From IMG/VR virus record IMGVR_UViG_3300034200_000774, positions 1 to 40,480 of that record: a stretch of DNA of 40,480 bases. One strand, given 5' to 3'. A program made the position numbers and the translations under genes. The notes beneath the pieces were generated by a model that saw only the letters and a list, made by a program, of their open reading frames with translations, searched no databases and was not told where the DNA came from. Shown one piece after another: positions 20,680-29,227 of this stretch. Numbering within the stretch: the first letter of the stretch is position 1; each line of letters starts with the position of its first letter. This stretch comes from a virus.

Positions 20680-21528
20680 ATGAGCATTAAAATCTCCAAC
20701 CTCCCAGCAGCCGTTGCTGTAAACAATGAGGATCTTGTTCCGATTGTCCAGAATGGTACTACAAAGAAAGCAACCGCAATTTTAATCCGCCCAACATTCG
20801 GCACTGCTGCGGGTACAGTTTGCGAAGGTAACGATGTTCGCTTGAGTGATCCTCGCAATCCGAAAGGGCCAGCAAGTGGTGACTTGACTGCCGAGTATCC
20901 TGGACCTGCACTTACGACGACCGGCGTTGTTGCGTTGACTTACGGTGGAGCTGCTCAAGTTGGCCAGTTCACGGTAGACGCCAAGGGGCGCATCACCTCG
21001 GCTGCTTCTGTTGCCATCACGCCAGCCGCTATCGGAGCCTTGTCGCTTTCTTCACTCGGATCAAACGTATCGACGTTCTTGGCTACACCATCAAGCGCAA
21101 ACTTGGCTGCTGCGCTTACCGATGAGACTGGCACAGGCGCGGCTGTCTTTGCAAGCGGACCCACAATTGCGACGCCAACAATCTCTACTCCAACCATCAA
21201 CGGCTACATCGAAGGAAACTCTGATATTGGCGTTGTGGGGGCATCTGCGACCCTTAGCATTGCCAGCAGCACGGTGATTACTGCCACACTAACAAGCGGC
21301 ACAGCAACGACGTTCACAATGCCTGCGGTGGCAGCAGGTAAGGCGTTTACATTGTATCTCAAGCAGCCTGCATCTGGAGCAGTTGGTTCTGCCGTGTTCA
21401 CCGGCGTTAAGTGGCCGAGCGGTGGCGCCCCTGTTGTCACCGAGCTTAATGGTGTTCTTGATATCTTTCCGTTCATCTCTGATGGAGTTAACTGGTACGG
21501 ATCTTCGCTGCAAAACTTTGCTTACTAA
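20680..21528 (+). CDS. Tail fibre protein (short, anchor-type N-terminus)
   Basis: A 282-residue protein. The N-terminus KISNLPAAVAVNNEDLVPIV then QNGTTKKATA is the anchor motif found at the start of many phage tail fibres and is shared with the next gene. It continues with GDLTAEYPGPALTTTGVV and QFTVDAKGRITSAASVAITP, typical trimeric fibre repeats, and then a beta-rich C-terminal head. It probably forms a trimeric fibre or a base that carries the long fibre encoded next. Confidence 0.7.
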   Translation: MSIKISNLPAAVAVNNEDLVPIVQNGTTKKATAILIRPTFGTAAGTVCEGNDVRLSDPRNPKGPASGDLTAEYPGPALTTTGVVALTYGGAAQVGQFTVDAKGRITSAASVAITPAAIGALSLSSLGSNVSTFLATPSSANLAAALTDETGTGAAVFASGPTIATPTISTPTINGYIEGNSDIGVVGASATLSIASSTVITATLTSGTATTFTMPAVAAGKAFTLYLKQPASGAVGSAVFTGVKWPSGGAPVVTELNGVLDIFPFISDGVNWYGSSLQNFAY

Positions 21529-21530
21529 TT

Positions 21531-24500
21531 ATGTCTGACATCAAAATCTCACAACTTCCAGTAGCCAGTGTCGTTAACGATGGCGACATTGCAGTTATTA
21601 ACCAGGGAGGTGAAACTAAAACTGCTGCAAGAAGTTTGATCGTTGCAGGACTGGCAACGACTGATCAGATCTCAGCATTTGCCACAACTTCACAGGTTGA
21701 GTCGATTGCTTCTGCGCAGATTGCTGCGATTACTCCTGCCAGCATTGGTGCTTTCGCAACAAGCGCAATCATCGCCATTGAGAACGGCGGCACCGGAGCT
21801 ACAGACGCTCCCAGCGCCCTTGCAGCGTTGGGCGGGATTACTTCCGCGCAGGTTCCTGCGTTTGATACGGCGCAGTTGTCTGCTTATGTGCAGAAGGCTG
21901 GAGACACGATGCAGGGTCGCCTCATCATGGCGGCAACTACGGATCAGGCAAAGGCTAACATTGGTGGCGCTCTTACTGGAGTTGCAGCGCCAGCGTCTTC
22001 CATTGCTGGAGATGTTTGGATTAGCAACCAGAGTAAACTTACGTTTTCTCCAACCACAGGCACTGCAATTACACTCGCTGGACTTTCTCAGCAAAACACT
22101 TTTAATCAACAGCAAACCATTGGATCTGCTACTGCGGCAACTGGCCTTATTGTCAGCAACACGAGCACAGGTCGCGCTGCTACATTCGCTGCAAACAGCA
22201 CTGCTCCTGCTGTGGCAATTACGCAGTCTGGCACGGGAGCCGCGCTCTCGGTTGATAGCAAGGGGATATTGTTCTACGACGGCTCGCTGCAATCTACTGC
22301 GACCGGGCACTATCAAGCAAGATATGCGTCCACCGTAAACCATGCGGGAACATCCAACACCGGCGTAACTCCAAACACGTTTACCTACGAGACGTTTGGC
22401 CTTCCGCAGTGCGACAGCAGAAACATCGCGCTAAACGATCTTCTTGTTTTCACAGCACAAGCTGACCAGAAACAAAACGGGCCGTGGATTGTGACTACGA
22501 TGAACGTCAGTGGAGTATCAGGCGCTATATTGACTCGCCCAACTTGGTTTAGCGGGAATGCAATCAAACAGGGAATCACTCTTAACATTGGTGATGGGCA
22601 AACTCGTTCTGGACAAATCCTAAGTGTAACTAAGGCCACGAACGGGCTGATCGCAGTTGGCGGCGACAACCTCACTATTATTGTTGTTAACTACAACCAA
22701 AACACAGTTCAACAATCGCAGATCTCTGGCCTTGCAACTACGGCGCAACTGGGCGGCTACGCGACCACTTCGCAGATTGAAGGCATCGCCTTTACGTCGC
22801 AGTTGGCAGCATTCACCAATAGCGCACAGGTAGAGGCACTGGCCTCAGCGCAGATTGCTGCTATCACGCCCACGTCCATTGGCGCTTTTGCTACTAGCGA
22901 CGTTATTGCTATCACTAACGGCGGTACAGGATCAACCAGCGCAGCAGCGGCTCTTACGGCTCTTGGGGCGTTGAGCGCAACGGCAGCGGCTGGTGGCGAC
23001 TTGTCGGGGAACTACCCTGACCCAACGGTGGCTAAGATCCAAGGTCAAGCGGTATCGTCTGCCGCCCCTGGCACAGGCCAAGTGTTGACTTGGAACGGAA
23101 CAACATGGATCGCTACGGCTCCAGCAGCAGGTGGATCTGGTGGCGGCGGGGTATTGTTCTACTTCAATTATGGCACAAACCCAGATGCGCCTGCACCTGT
23201 TGGCGCAAAAGAACTTGGCCGTACCGCTGAGGTTACGCTGTCTTCGATTACGACGCCTACGCTTACGACTGGCGTGTGGACGGATGTTGCCGGGTTTGTC
23301 TCGGACACGCTCGACCCTAACCTTGAGTTCCTGCCCGCTGGTATCTTCGACTTCAACGTCTGGTGCGCTGGGACTGCAAATGTTAACGCTCCTACGGTAC
23401 TGCGTGTTGAGGTCAACAAGTGGGACGGCACGACATCAACGAACATCGCAACCTCTGGTAATGCAGTTGTTCCAAATAACGGCACGCCGCTTCAGACGGC
23501 TATCTCGCTTGTCATCCCTCAAACGGACATTACGCCTGCTGACAGGTTGTACATTGTCATTCAGGTGCAGGCATCCGGCGCGGGACACACTGTGACGGTT
23601 GACTTCGGCGACGGCGCACCCAGCCATGTTCACACGACGATCCCATCGGTTGGTGGCACGGGCGTGCTCAAACTCATTAACGGTGTTCCGCAAAACCCAG
23701 CCTCGTTCATCATTGACGCTGATATCGCTACTGACGCTGCTATTGCACTTAGCAAGGTGCAGATGTCGCAGATCAGCGTGCTGACAGGTGACGGGCTTGT
23801 GGGTGGCGGCGACCTTTCCACGAGCAGGACTTTGGCTCTTGCTACGACTGGCATCTCTGCAATCACGGTTGGCTCATCTGCCGCAGTGCCGGTTATCACG
23901 GCAAACGTGTACGGTCAGATAACGGCACTCACCACGGAAGCTATTCCGTTCAACGCTGGCACGGTAACCTCGATTACAGCAGGCACGGGGCTCACAGGCG
24001 GCACGATCACCTCAGACGGCATCATTGCCCTTGAGACTGCTGGCCCGGGGGTGCTGACAAACGTAGGATCGAGTGCAGCGGTGCCAGTAATCAGCGTGGA
24101 CGCTTACGGGCGTATCAGTGCGCTTGAGACGGCTTCGATTGCTGAACTTGGCGTTGGAACTGTGACGAGCATTGCCATGACGAGCCAAGTGTCCGGCTTG
24201 TCGTTCACGCCAACTACGGCGATCACCGACAATGGCACGTTCAACCTGACTGGCGTGCTCGATATCAGCAACGGCGGAACAGGTGCTACGGACGCTGTAG
24301 CGGCTCTGAGTAACCTCGGCGGAATCACGACTGACGCGCTGTCCGGCTACGCTTCCACAAGCCAATTGGCGGGCTTGCAACCTGCGTTGACTACAGCAGC
24401 ACCGCTCGGCATCGAACTGGGCGGCACAGGGGCAACTACTGCGATTGGAGCACTAACCAATCTTGGTTCGTTGCACTTTGCTGGTGGATGGTCGCAGACA

Positions 24501-25418
24501 AGCGTGATTACCGGCACGATGGATACTGGTGTTACGCCAAACACGTTTACCGTTACTGCTACAGGGGCGCTTTCAGTAGACGCCGGTGCGCCGATTGCCG
24601 GCAATGTTGTAGTGTTCACCTCACAACCTACAGGCAGCCAACATTTTGGGCGCGATAACGGACCTTGGGTTGTAGTAAATCCTGGTGCAGTTGGAGTTCA
24701 GGCAACATTTGTGCGTCCAGATTGGTTCTCTGGGACAGTTAAAACTGGAATACTGGTTACCAACCAGTTTGGAAGCACTCGTACTGGTGTTACATATGCC
24801 ATCCAAGGTCCAAACGCACCCACAAGTGGCGACTTTATCTCTGTAGGTACAGACATATTGAATGTTTATACGGCGTACCAACGTGTTGGAAACGCTGGAA
24901 CTGCATCAAACACATTCAGTTCAAGACAAACATTTTCTGCATCATCAAGCAGCACTACTGTTAACCCAATTACATTTAGTACATCATCGCCTGTATTACT
25001 GTCCACGCGCCAGCTTGGTGCGATTGAGTGGGATAACCAGCAGCTCTACATCACTTCGTCCACGCAGTTTGCTTTGCTTAACCGCAACCCAATTGCTACG
25101 GCTACGGTGTTGATCAACCAGCAGACTGGCACGAGCTACACACCCGGTCTGACTGACGCAGGCAAGCTGATTACTGCAAGCAACGCTGCTGCAATTTCGC
25201 TAACGATCCCAACGGATGCAACGGTAGACTTCCCTGTGGGCACACAGTTAATCGTAATGCAGCTTGCTGCGGGTCAAGTGACAGTTTCGGCGGTTACGCC
25301 GGGGACGACCTCAGTGAACAGCAAGAACGGCACGAAGACTTCTGGACAATATGCAGTCATTTCGCTAATCAAAGTGGCCGCAAACAGCTGGGTCGTTGGT
25401 GGCGATGCAACAACGTAA
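21531..25418 (+). CDS. Long tail fibre protein with repeated domains
   Basis: A 1295-residue protein. It starts with the same anchor motif (KISQLPVASVVNDGDIAVI). Repeated fibre units follow, such as NGGTGATDAPSALAALGG and NGGTGSTSAAAALTALGA, and VDAYGRISALETASIAEL. A ~110-residue domain occurs twice, near residues 285-390 and 1005-1115, marked by TGVTPNTFT, then NGPW(I/V)V, RP(T/D)WFSG and a late GGDNLTI/GTDILNV. The C-terminal part (LINQQTGTSYTPGLTDAGKL) is a fibre-tip type fold. It is the likely host-recognition fibre. Confidence 0.8.
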   Translation: MSDIKISQLPVASVVNDGDIAVINQGGETKTAARSLIVAGLATTDQISAFATTSQVESIASAQIAAITPASIGAFATSAIIAIENGGTGATDAPSALAALGGITSAQVPAFDTAQLSAYVQKAGDTMQGRLIMAATTDQAKANIGGALTGVAAPASSIAGDVWISNQSKLTFSPTTGTAITLAGLSQQNTFNQQQTIGSATAATGLIVSNTSTGRAATFAANSTAPAVAITQSGTGAALSVDSKGILFYDGSLQSTATGHYQARYASTVNHAGTSNTGVTPNTFTYETFGLPQCDSRNIALNDLLVFTAQADQKQNGPWIVTTMNVSGVSGAILTRPTWFSGNAIKQGITLNIGDGQTRSGQILSVTKATNGLIAVGGDNLTIIVVNYNQNTVQQSQISGLATTAQLGGYATTSQIEGIAFTSQLAAFTNSAQVEALASAQIAAITPTSIGAFATSDVIAITNGGTGSTSAAAALTALGALSATAAAGGDLSGNYPDPTVAKIQGQAVSSAAPGTGQVLTWNGTTWIATAPAAGGSGGGGVLFYFNYGTNPDAPAPVGAKELGRTAEVTLSSITTPTLTTGVWTDVAGFVSDTLDPNLEFLPAGIFDFNVWCAGTANVNAPTVLRVEVNKWDGTTSTNIATSGNAVVPNNGTPLQTAISLVIPQTDITPADRLYIVIQVQASGAGHTVTVDFGDGAPSHVHTTIPSVGGTGVLKLINGVPQNPASFIIDADIATDAAIALSKVQMSQISVLTGDGLVGGGDLSTSRTLALATTGISAITVGSSAAVPVITANVYGQITALTTEAIPFNAGTVTSITAGTGLTGGTITSDGIIALETAGPGVLTNVGSSAAVPVISVDAYGRISALETASIAELGVGTVTSIAMTSQVSGLSFTPTTAITDNGTFNLTGVLDISNGGTGATDAVAALSNLGGITTDALSGYASTSQLAGLQPALTTAAPLGIELGGTGATTAIGALTNLGSLHFAGGWSQTSVITGTMDTGVTPNTFTVTATGALSVDAGAPIAGNVVVFTSQPTGSQHFGRDNGPWVVVNPGAVGVQATFVRPDWFSGTVKTGILVTNQFGSTRTGVTYAIQGPNAPTSGDFISVGTDILNVYTAYQRVGNAGTASNTFSSRQTFSASSSSTTVNPITFSTSSPVLLSTRQLGAIEWDNQQLYITSSTQFALLNRNPIATATVLINQQTGTSYTPGLTDAGKLITASNAAAISLTIPTDATVDFPVGTQLIVMQLAAGQVTVSAVTPGTTSVNSKNGTKTSGQYAVISLIKVAANSWVVGGDATT

Positions 25419-25421
25419 TTT

Positions 25422-27749
25422 ATGTTCTCTTCTATGTTATCCTTACTAGGCAGTCTCAGGCGCGGAAACTTTGTTCAAAGATCACTTCGGTTTAGATCGA
25501 GTGCTTCTGCAGACTTAAGCCGGACTTTTAGCACGCCAACTAACAATAAAATTTATACATTTAGTGCGTGGGTTAAACGAGGATCATTTGCAAGACAAGG
25601 ATTATTTATTGCTACAAACGCTGGAGCAACAACCTATTCATCAATACAATTTCTTGCAAATGATGTATTAGATGTTCAAGGAAGCAATGGCACATGGAAA
25701 GTTGAAACATCTCAAGTATTTCGCGACACATCAGCATGGTATCATATTGTTGTTGCGATAGACACACCTCAGTTAACTGCTTCAAATAGAGTAAAAGTTT
25801 ACGTTAATGGATCTCAAGTAACGTCTTTTTCAACAGCTACATATCCAACAGTAGATTCTAATAATTACGCAAATAGTGCTGTTTTACATAGAATTGCATC
25901 TTGGCAGCCAGCATCTTCATCGCTTTACTTCGATGGCTACCTCACAGAAGTCAACTTCATCGACGGCCAAGCCCTGACACCATCGTCCTTTGGCCAAATC
26001 GAGTCCACCACCGGCGTGTGGTCGCCCAAGCAGTACGCAGGCAGCTACGGCACGAACGGCTTCTACCTCAAGTTTGGCAATACGTCGTCTGTAGCCGCGC
26101 TAGGCACGGACAGCTCTGGGAATGGTAACACTTGGACGGTGAACAACGTGTCGCTGACGGCTGGCGCGACGTACGACAGTATGATCGACGTCCCGGTGAA
26201 CTACAGTGACAGCGGGAATGGCAGGGGGAATTATGCGGTGCTGAATCCGTTAATTAACACAGGAGGAGTAACCGCAAATGCAAACTTGCAAGTTACAACA
26301 ACGGTTGGAGTTGGGCATTCTCGTGCAACTATTGCTATTCCGGCAACTGGCAAATGGTATGCAGAATTTACAGCAGTAGCTGCCGCAACTTCGACTGATT
26401 ACATTTTGGGAATTGTTGGTGCTGATACCGCAGAGGCATCATTTGGATACAACCAAGCTCCATCTTACTCATATAGCGCATTTGGAGAAAGAATTGTTAA
26501 TGGAACATTTACATCTAGTTTTTATTCATCTTATACTACTGGAGATATAATTGGATGTGCCGTTGATTTAGATGCAAATCAACTTACTTGGTATAAAAAT
26601 GGAGTAGCACAAACTGCAATTAGCATAGCAAACGGAAGTTATTTTTGGATGGTGTCAGATGCATCTGGAGCACGCCAAGTTACTGCTGCATTTAATGCCG
26701 GCCAACGCCCCTTCGCCTACACGCCTCCCGCTGGCTTCCGCGCACTCAACACGAACAACCTGCCTACACCGTCCATCGTCAACGGAGCCAACTTCATGGC
26801 TGCTACGACGTACACGGGCAACGGTGCTGCGCGGTCACTGTCGAATGCGGTGAACAACGTGTCGTTCCAGCCGGACCTAGTGTGGATCAAGTCGCGTACA
26901 CCGGGAGCTACGAGTCATGCTTTGTTCGACTCGTCACGTGGCGTCACGAAGTACCTGTCATCAAACACGACGACAGCCGAGACTACGCTTGCACAGAGCT
27001 TGACGGCGCTCAACGCTGACGGCTTTAGCCTTGGGACGGACACGACGCTGGTGAATGCGACCGCCAACTCGTATGTGGCTTGGCAGTGGAGAGAGAGCAT
27101 CACGGCTGGCTTGGACATTGTGACGTACACTGGTACTGGAGTAACTCGCACTGTAGCGCACAATCTTGGCGTTGCGCCTGCGATGATTATTATCAAAGAT
27201 AGAGGTGCTGCTGTTAATTGGGTTGCATATCACTCTACACAAGGAGCTGGTAAGTTTTTGCGTTTAAATACCACAGATGCTGCAACTGCTGATTTAACAA
27301 TTTGGAATAATACAGCGCCAACATCATTTGTATTTACAGTTGGCGGCGTTGCTGGTGTAAATACAAATACAAACACATACGTCGCCTACTGCTTCGCCGA
27401 AATCGCAGGCTTCAGCAAGTTTGGCAGTTACACGGGCAACGGGTCTGCTGACGGGCCGTTTGTGTTCTGTGGGTTTAGGCCGAGGTTTGTGATGGTGAAA
27501 GCGGCAGTTGGAGGAGTTGGGAATTGGGTAATGCATGATTCCACTAGATCTCCAAGTAATGCGGTTGGCCTTCAGGAACTAAGTGCAAATTCACCAGGCA
27601 CTGAACCGGCAGGCATTGAAAGGTTTGATTTTACAGCAAACGGCTTTAAGGTTAGAAGCGTGACCGCACAGGATTATAACATATCTGGCGTTACCTACAT
27701 CTTTATGGCCTTCGCAGAAGTGCCCAGCAAGTACGCTTTAGCTCGCTAA
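25422..27749 (+). CDS. Receptor-binding/appendage protein with LamG, SPRY and repeat domains
   Basis: A 775-residue protein. Residues ~30-200 form a LamG/concanavalin-like domain (YTFSAWVKRG, WYHIVVAID, VKVYVNGSQV, LYFDGYLTEVNFIDG). Residues ~275-430 form a SPRY-like domain (KWYAEF, GDIIGCAVDLDANQLTWYKN). From ~440 come three diverged repeats, each opening YTGxG and containing a hydrophobic-K strand (PDLVWIKSR, AMIIIKDRG, RFVMVKAAV), a W/H...S-x-R element and a SYVAWQW/TYVAYCF/TYIFMAF end. Such proteins bind surface glycans. Base composition alternates sharply between AT-rich and GC-rich blocks along the gene. Confidence 0.75.
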   Translation: MFSSMLSLLGSLRRGNFVQRSLRFRSSASADLSRTFSTPTNNKIYTFSAWVKRGSFARQGLFIATNAGATTYSSIQFLANDVLDVQGSNGTWKVETSQVFRDTSAWYHIVVAIDTPQLTASNRVKVYVNGSQVTSFSTATYPTVDSNNYANSAVLHRIASWQPASSSLYFDGYLTEVNFIDGQALTPSSFGQIESTTGVWSPKQYAGSYGTNGFYLKFGNTSSVAALGTDSSGNGNTWTVNNVSLTAGATYDSMIDVPVNYSDSGNGRGNYAVLNPLINTGGVTANANLQVTTTVGVGHSRATIAIPATGKWYAEFTAVAAATSTDYILGIVGADTAEASFGYNQAPSYSYSAFGERIVNGTFTSSFYSSYTTGDIIGCAVDLDANQLTWYKNGVAQTAISIANGSYFWMVSDASGARQVTAAFNAGQRPFAYTPPAGFRALNTNNLPTPSIVNGANFMAATTYTGNGAARSLSNAVNNVSFQPDLVWIKSRTPGATSHALFDSSRGVTKYLSSNTTTAETTLAQSLTALNADGFSLGTDTTLVNATANSYVAWQWRESITAGLDIVTYTGTGVTRTVAHNLGVAPAMIIIKDRGAAVNWVAYHSTQGAGKFLRLNTTDAATADLTIWNNTAPTSFVFTVGGVAGVNTNTNTYVAYCFAEIAGFSKFGSYTGNGSADGPFVFCGFRPRFVMVKAAVGGVGNWVMHDSTRSPSNAVGLQELSANSPGTEPAGIERFDFTANGFKVRSVTAQDYNISGVTYIFMAFAEVPSKYALAR

Positions 27750-27753
27750 CCAT

Positions 27754-28014
27754 ATGCCAAAGAAATCCGTATCACTATCCGTTGGCCGAGGCGAGAAGTT
27801 GCCTGCGTCGAGAGGCGCAGGGCTGACGGCCAAAGGTCGAGCTAAGTACAATCGCGCTACAGGCAGCAACCTGAAGGCTCCTGCACCTAGTCCCAAGACC
27901 AAAGCTGACGCTGGCCGCAAGAAGAGTTTCTGCGCTCGTATGGCAGGTGTAGTCGCCAAGGCTAAAGGTCCGGCAGAACGCGCTAAGGCAAGCATGAGAC
28001 GCTGGAAGTGCTAA
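27754..28014 (+). CDS. DUF6321-like small basic phage protein
   Basis: An 86-residue Lys/Arg/Ala-rich protein. The C-terminal block RKKSFCARMAGVVAKAKGPA and the end KASMRRWKC are the signature of a family (DUF6321-like) frequent in aquatic phages. It lies just before the lysis cassette. Its function is unknown; the charge suggests DNA or RNA association. Confidence 0.7.
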   Translation: MPKKSVSLSVGRGEKLPASRGAGLTAKGRAKYNRATGSNLKAPAPSPKTKADAGRKKSFCARMAGVVAKAKGPAERAKASMRRWKC

Positions 28015-28018
28015 CTTT

Positions 28019-28165
28019 ATGAAACGAGGACTCTACGCCAACATCCACGCCAAGCGCGAGCGTATCGCCGCTGGCAGCAAAGAACGTATGCGGAAGCCCG
28101 GATCGAAGGGTGCGCCAACCGCAAAGGCGTTTAGACAATCGGCCAAAACCGCCAAGAAGAAGTAG
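28019..28165 (+). CDS. Small lysine-rich phage protein (GLYANIHAKRERI)
   Basis: A 48-residue protein: MKRGLYANIHAKRERIAAGS, then ERMRKPGSKGAPTAKAF and a Lys-rich tail. This short family recurs in many phages beside structural genes. Its role is unknown; it may be a DNA-condensing or internal virion peptide. It begins four bases after the previous stop. Confidence 0.7.
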   Translation: MKRGLYANIHAKRERIAAGSKERMRKPGSKGAPTAKAFRQSAKTAKKK

Positions 28166-28167
28166 GT

Positions 28168-28347
28168 ATGGACGAGTTTGTTGGCAAGGTTCTTACTCAC
28201 ATCTTCGACCAAGGCTTAACGGTGTCGCTACTGGCACTGGCGCTGTATTATCTGCACAGTAAACTAAACAAACTAGAGTGTAAGATCTCCGAGTGCGAGC
28301 AAGACAGGCTCAAGCTCTGGGAACGAATCGCTCAACTTCACGACTGA
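28168..28347 (+). CDS. Membrane-anchored coiled-coil protein, holin/spanin-like
   Basis: A 59-residue protein with one hydrophobic helix, GLTVSLLALALYYL, followed by a charged coiled coil (HSKLNKLECKISECEQDRLK). Small single-helix proteins with a coiled-coil tail before an endolysin gene are typical of holins, antiholins or inner-membrane spanins. It lies two bases after the previous stop and just before a second hydrophobic protein. Confidence 0.55.
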   Translation: MDEFVGKVLTHIFDQGLTVSLLALALYYLHSKLNKLECKISECEQDRLKLWERIAQLHD

Positions 28348-28349
28348 TT

Positions 28350-28505
28350 ATGAAAGAATACCTCAAGCAACCCTCCACTTGGCTCGGCATCGTTAAACTT
28401 GGCACGGCTATCGGGCTGTACAGCACCGGCATCGGTGGCGCAATCGCCCAAGGTGTCATCACCATCTTTGGTATCATCGACGTTATTCGTAACGAGAAAC
28501 TGTGA
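28350..28505 (+). CDS. Holin-like small membrane protein
   Basis: A 51-residue protein: MKEYLKQPSTWLGIVKLG, then hydrophobic segments around TAIGLYSTGIGGAIAQGVIT and IFGIIDVIRNEKL. The QPSTWLG opening and IDVIRNE end are a recurring pattern of short proteins next to phage endolysins. I infer a holin or holin partner that permeabilises the inner membrane. The stop TGA overlaps the GTG start of the endolysin. Confidence 0.6.
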   Translation: MKEYLKQPSTWLGIVKLGTAIGLYSTGIGGAIAQGVITIFGIIDVIRNEKL

Positions 28506-28978
28506 TTGACGAACGGTCAGCCAAGTTCATAGCGACGCTGCTACCTGAAGTCAGGGACGCCTTTATCGCGTTCATCGTAGACGCGAAGGAACTGGTTGCT
28601 CAAAATGGACTGGATTACAAGGTCATCTGTGGAACTAGGACGTTCGAGGAACAATCGGCGCTGTATGCCAAGGGGCGCACTGCTCCGGGGCCAAAGGTGA
28701 CCAATGCCAAACCAGGATCATCCATGCACAACTTTGGGCTCGCCATCGACTGCGGCGTGTTCAAGGGTAAAGTGTACATGGATGGCAGCACACCCGCTGA
28801 CGCGAAGCTCGCTGACCTTATGCATAAACACGCCTCAAGCTTGTGTGCAAAGCACAAGTTACGCTGGGGCGGGAACTTTAAATCGCTATACGATGCGCCT
28901 CATTTTGAGTACGATACTCCTTATTCTCTTGCTGAGCTCCGCACTCGCAGAGAAGCCAAGAAATCTTTAATCGCCTAA
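28502..28978 (+). CDS. Endolysin: M15 family L-alanyl-D-glutamate-type peptidase
   Basis: A 158-residue peptidase that cuts peptidoglycan stem peptides to release progeny. The M15/VanY zinc-site motifs are present: GTRTFEEQSALYAKGR, SSMHNFGLAIDCG (SxHxxGxAxD: His and Asp ligands) and a late APHFEY (catalytic/zinc His). RWGGNFKSLYDAPHFE is typical of the phage M15C group. There is no signal peptide, so it depends on a holin. The start is GTG at 28502, in a GTGA overlap with the holin-like gene. Confidence 0.9.
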   Translation: MIDERSAKFIATLLPEVRDAFIAFIVDAKELVAQNGLDYKVICGTRTFEEQSALYAKGRTAPGPKVTNAKPGSSMHNFGLAIDCGVFKGKVYMDGSTPADAKLADLMHKHASSLCAKHKLRWGGNFKSLYDAPHFEYDTPYSLAELRTRREAKKSLIA

Positions 28979-29026
28979 TCTTATGCCTAAGTCAATGAAT
29001 GCAATGTTGGCATCCTTGGTGGCCCT

Positions 29027-29227
29027 ATGGGTGGCAAGAGCCGCTCCTGTCCTGAATGTGAGTCTCCTATGGAGTCCGACGGTACTTGTTCTGAGTGCGG
29101 TTACGGCGAAGAGGAAGAGTACGAGGGCGAGGAAGAGGGTGAAGATGATGGCCACATGGAGCGCATGATTGAACTGCGCGACGATCTCCAGCGGGTTGTA
29201 GACAAGCTCAGTAAGCTTATTTCCTAA
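29027..29227 (+). CDS. Zinc-ribbon acidic protein, possibly frameshifted at its 5' end
   Basis: A 66-residue protein with CPECESPMESDGTCSECGYG (a four-Cys zinc ribbon), a Glu/Asp run and a C-terminal helix (ELRDDLQRVVDKLSKLIS). In another frame the ATG at 28983 reads MPKSMNAMLASL and lies four bases after the previous stop, the spacing used by neighbouring genes. A one-base shift near 29018 would fuse it to ...GPMGGKSRSCPEC. So the true protein may start at 28983 with a frameshift, or the gene starts at 29027. Its stop overlaps the next ATG (TAATG). Confidence 0.6.
   Translation: MGGKSRSCPECESPMESDGTCSECGYGEEEEYEGEEEGEDDGHMERMIELRDDLQRVVDKLSKLIS

Noticed and set aside
21690-22343. 217-residue antisense ORF and the 231-residue rightward ORF in the long fibre gene
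   Set aside because: Both are Arg/Leu/Ser-rich shadows of the repeated GC-biased fibre codons in the real frame.
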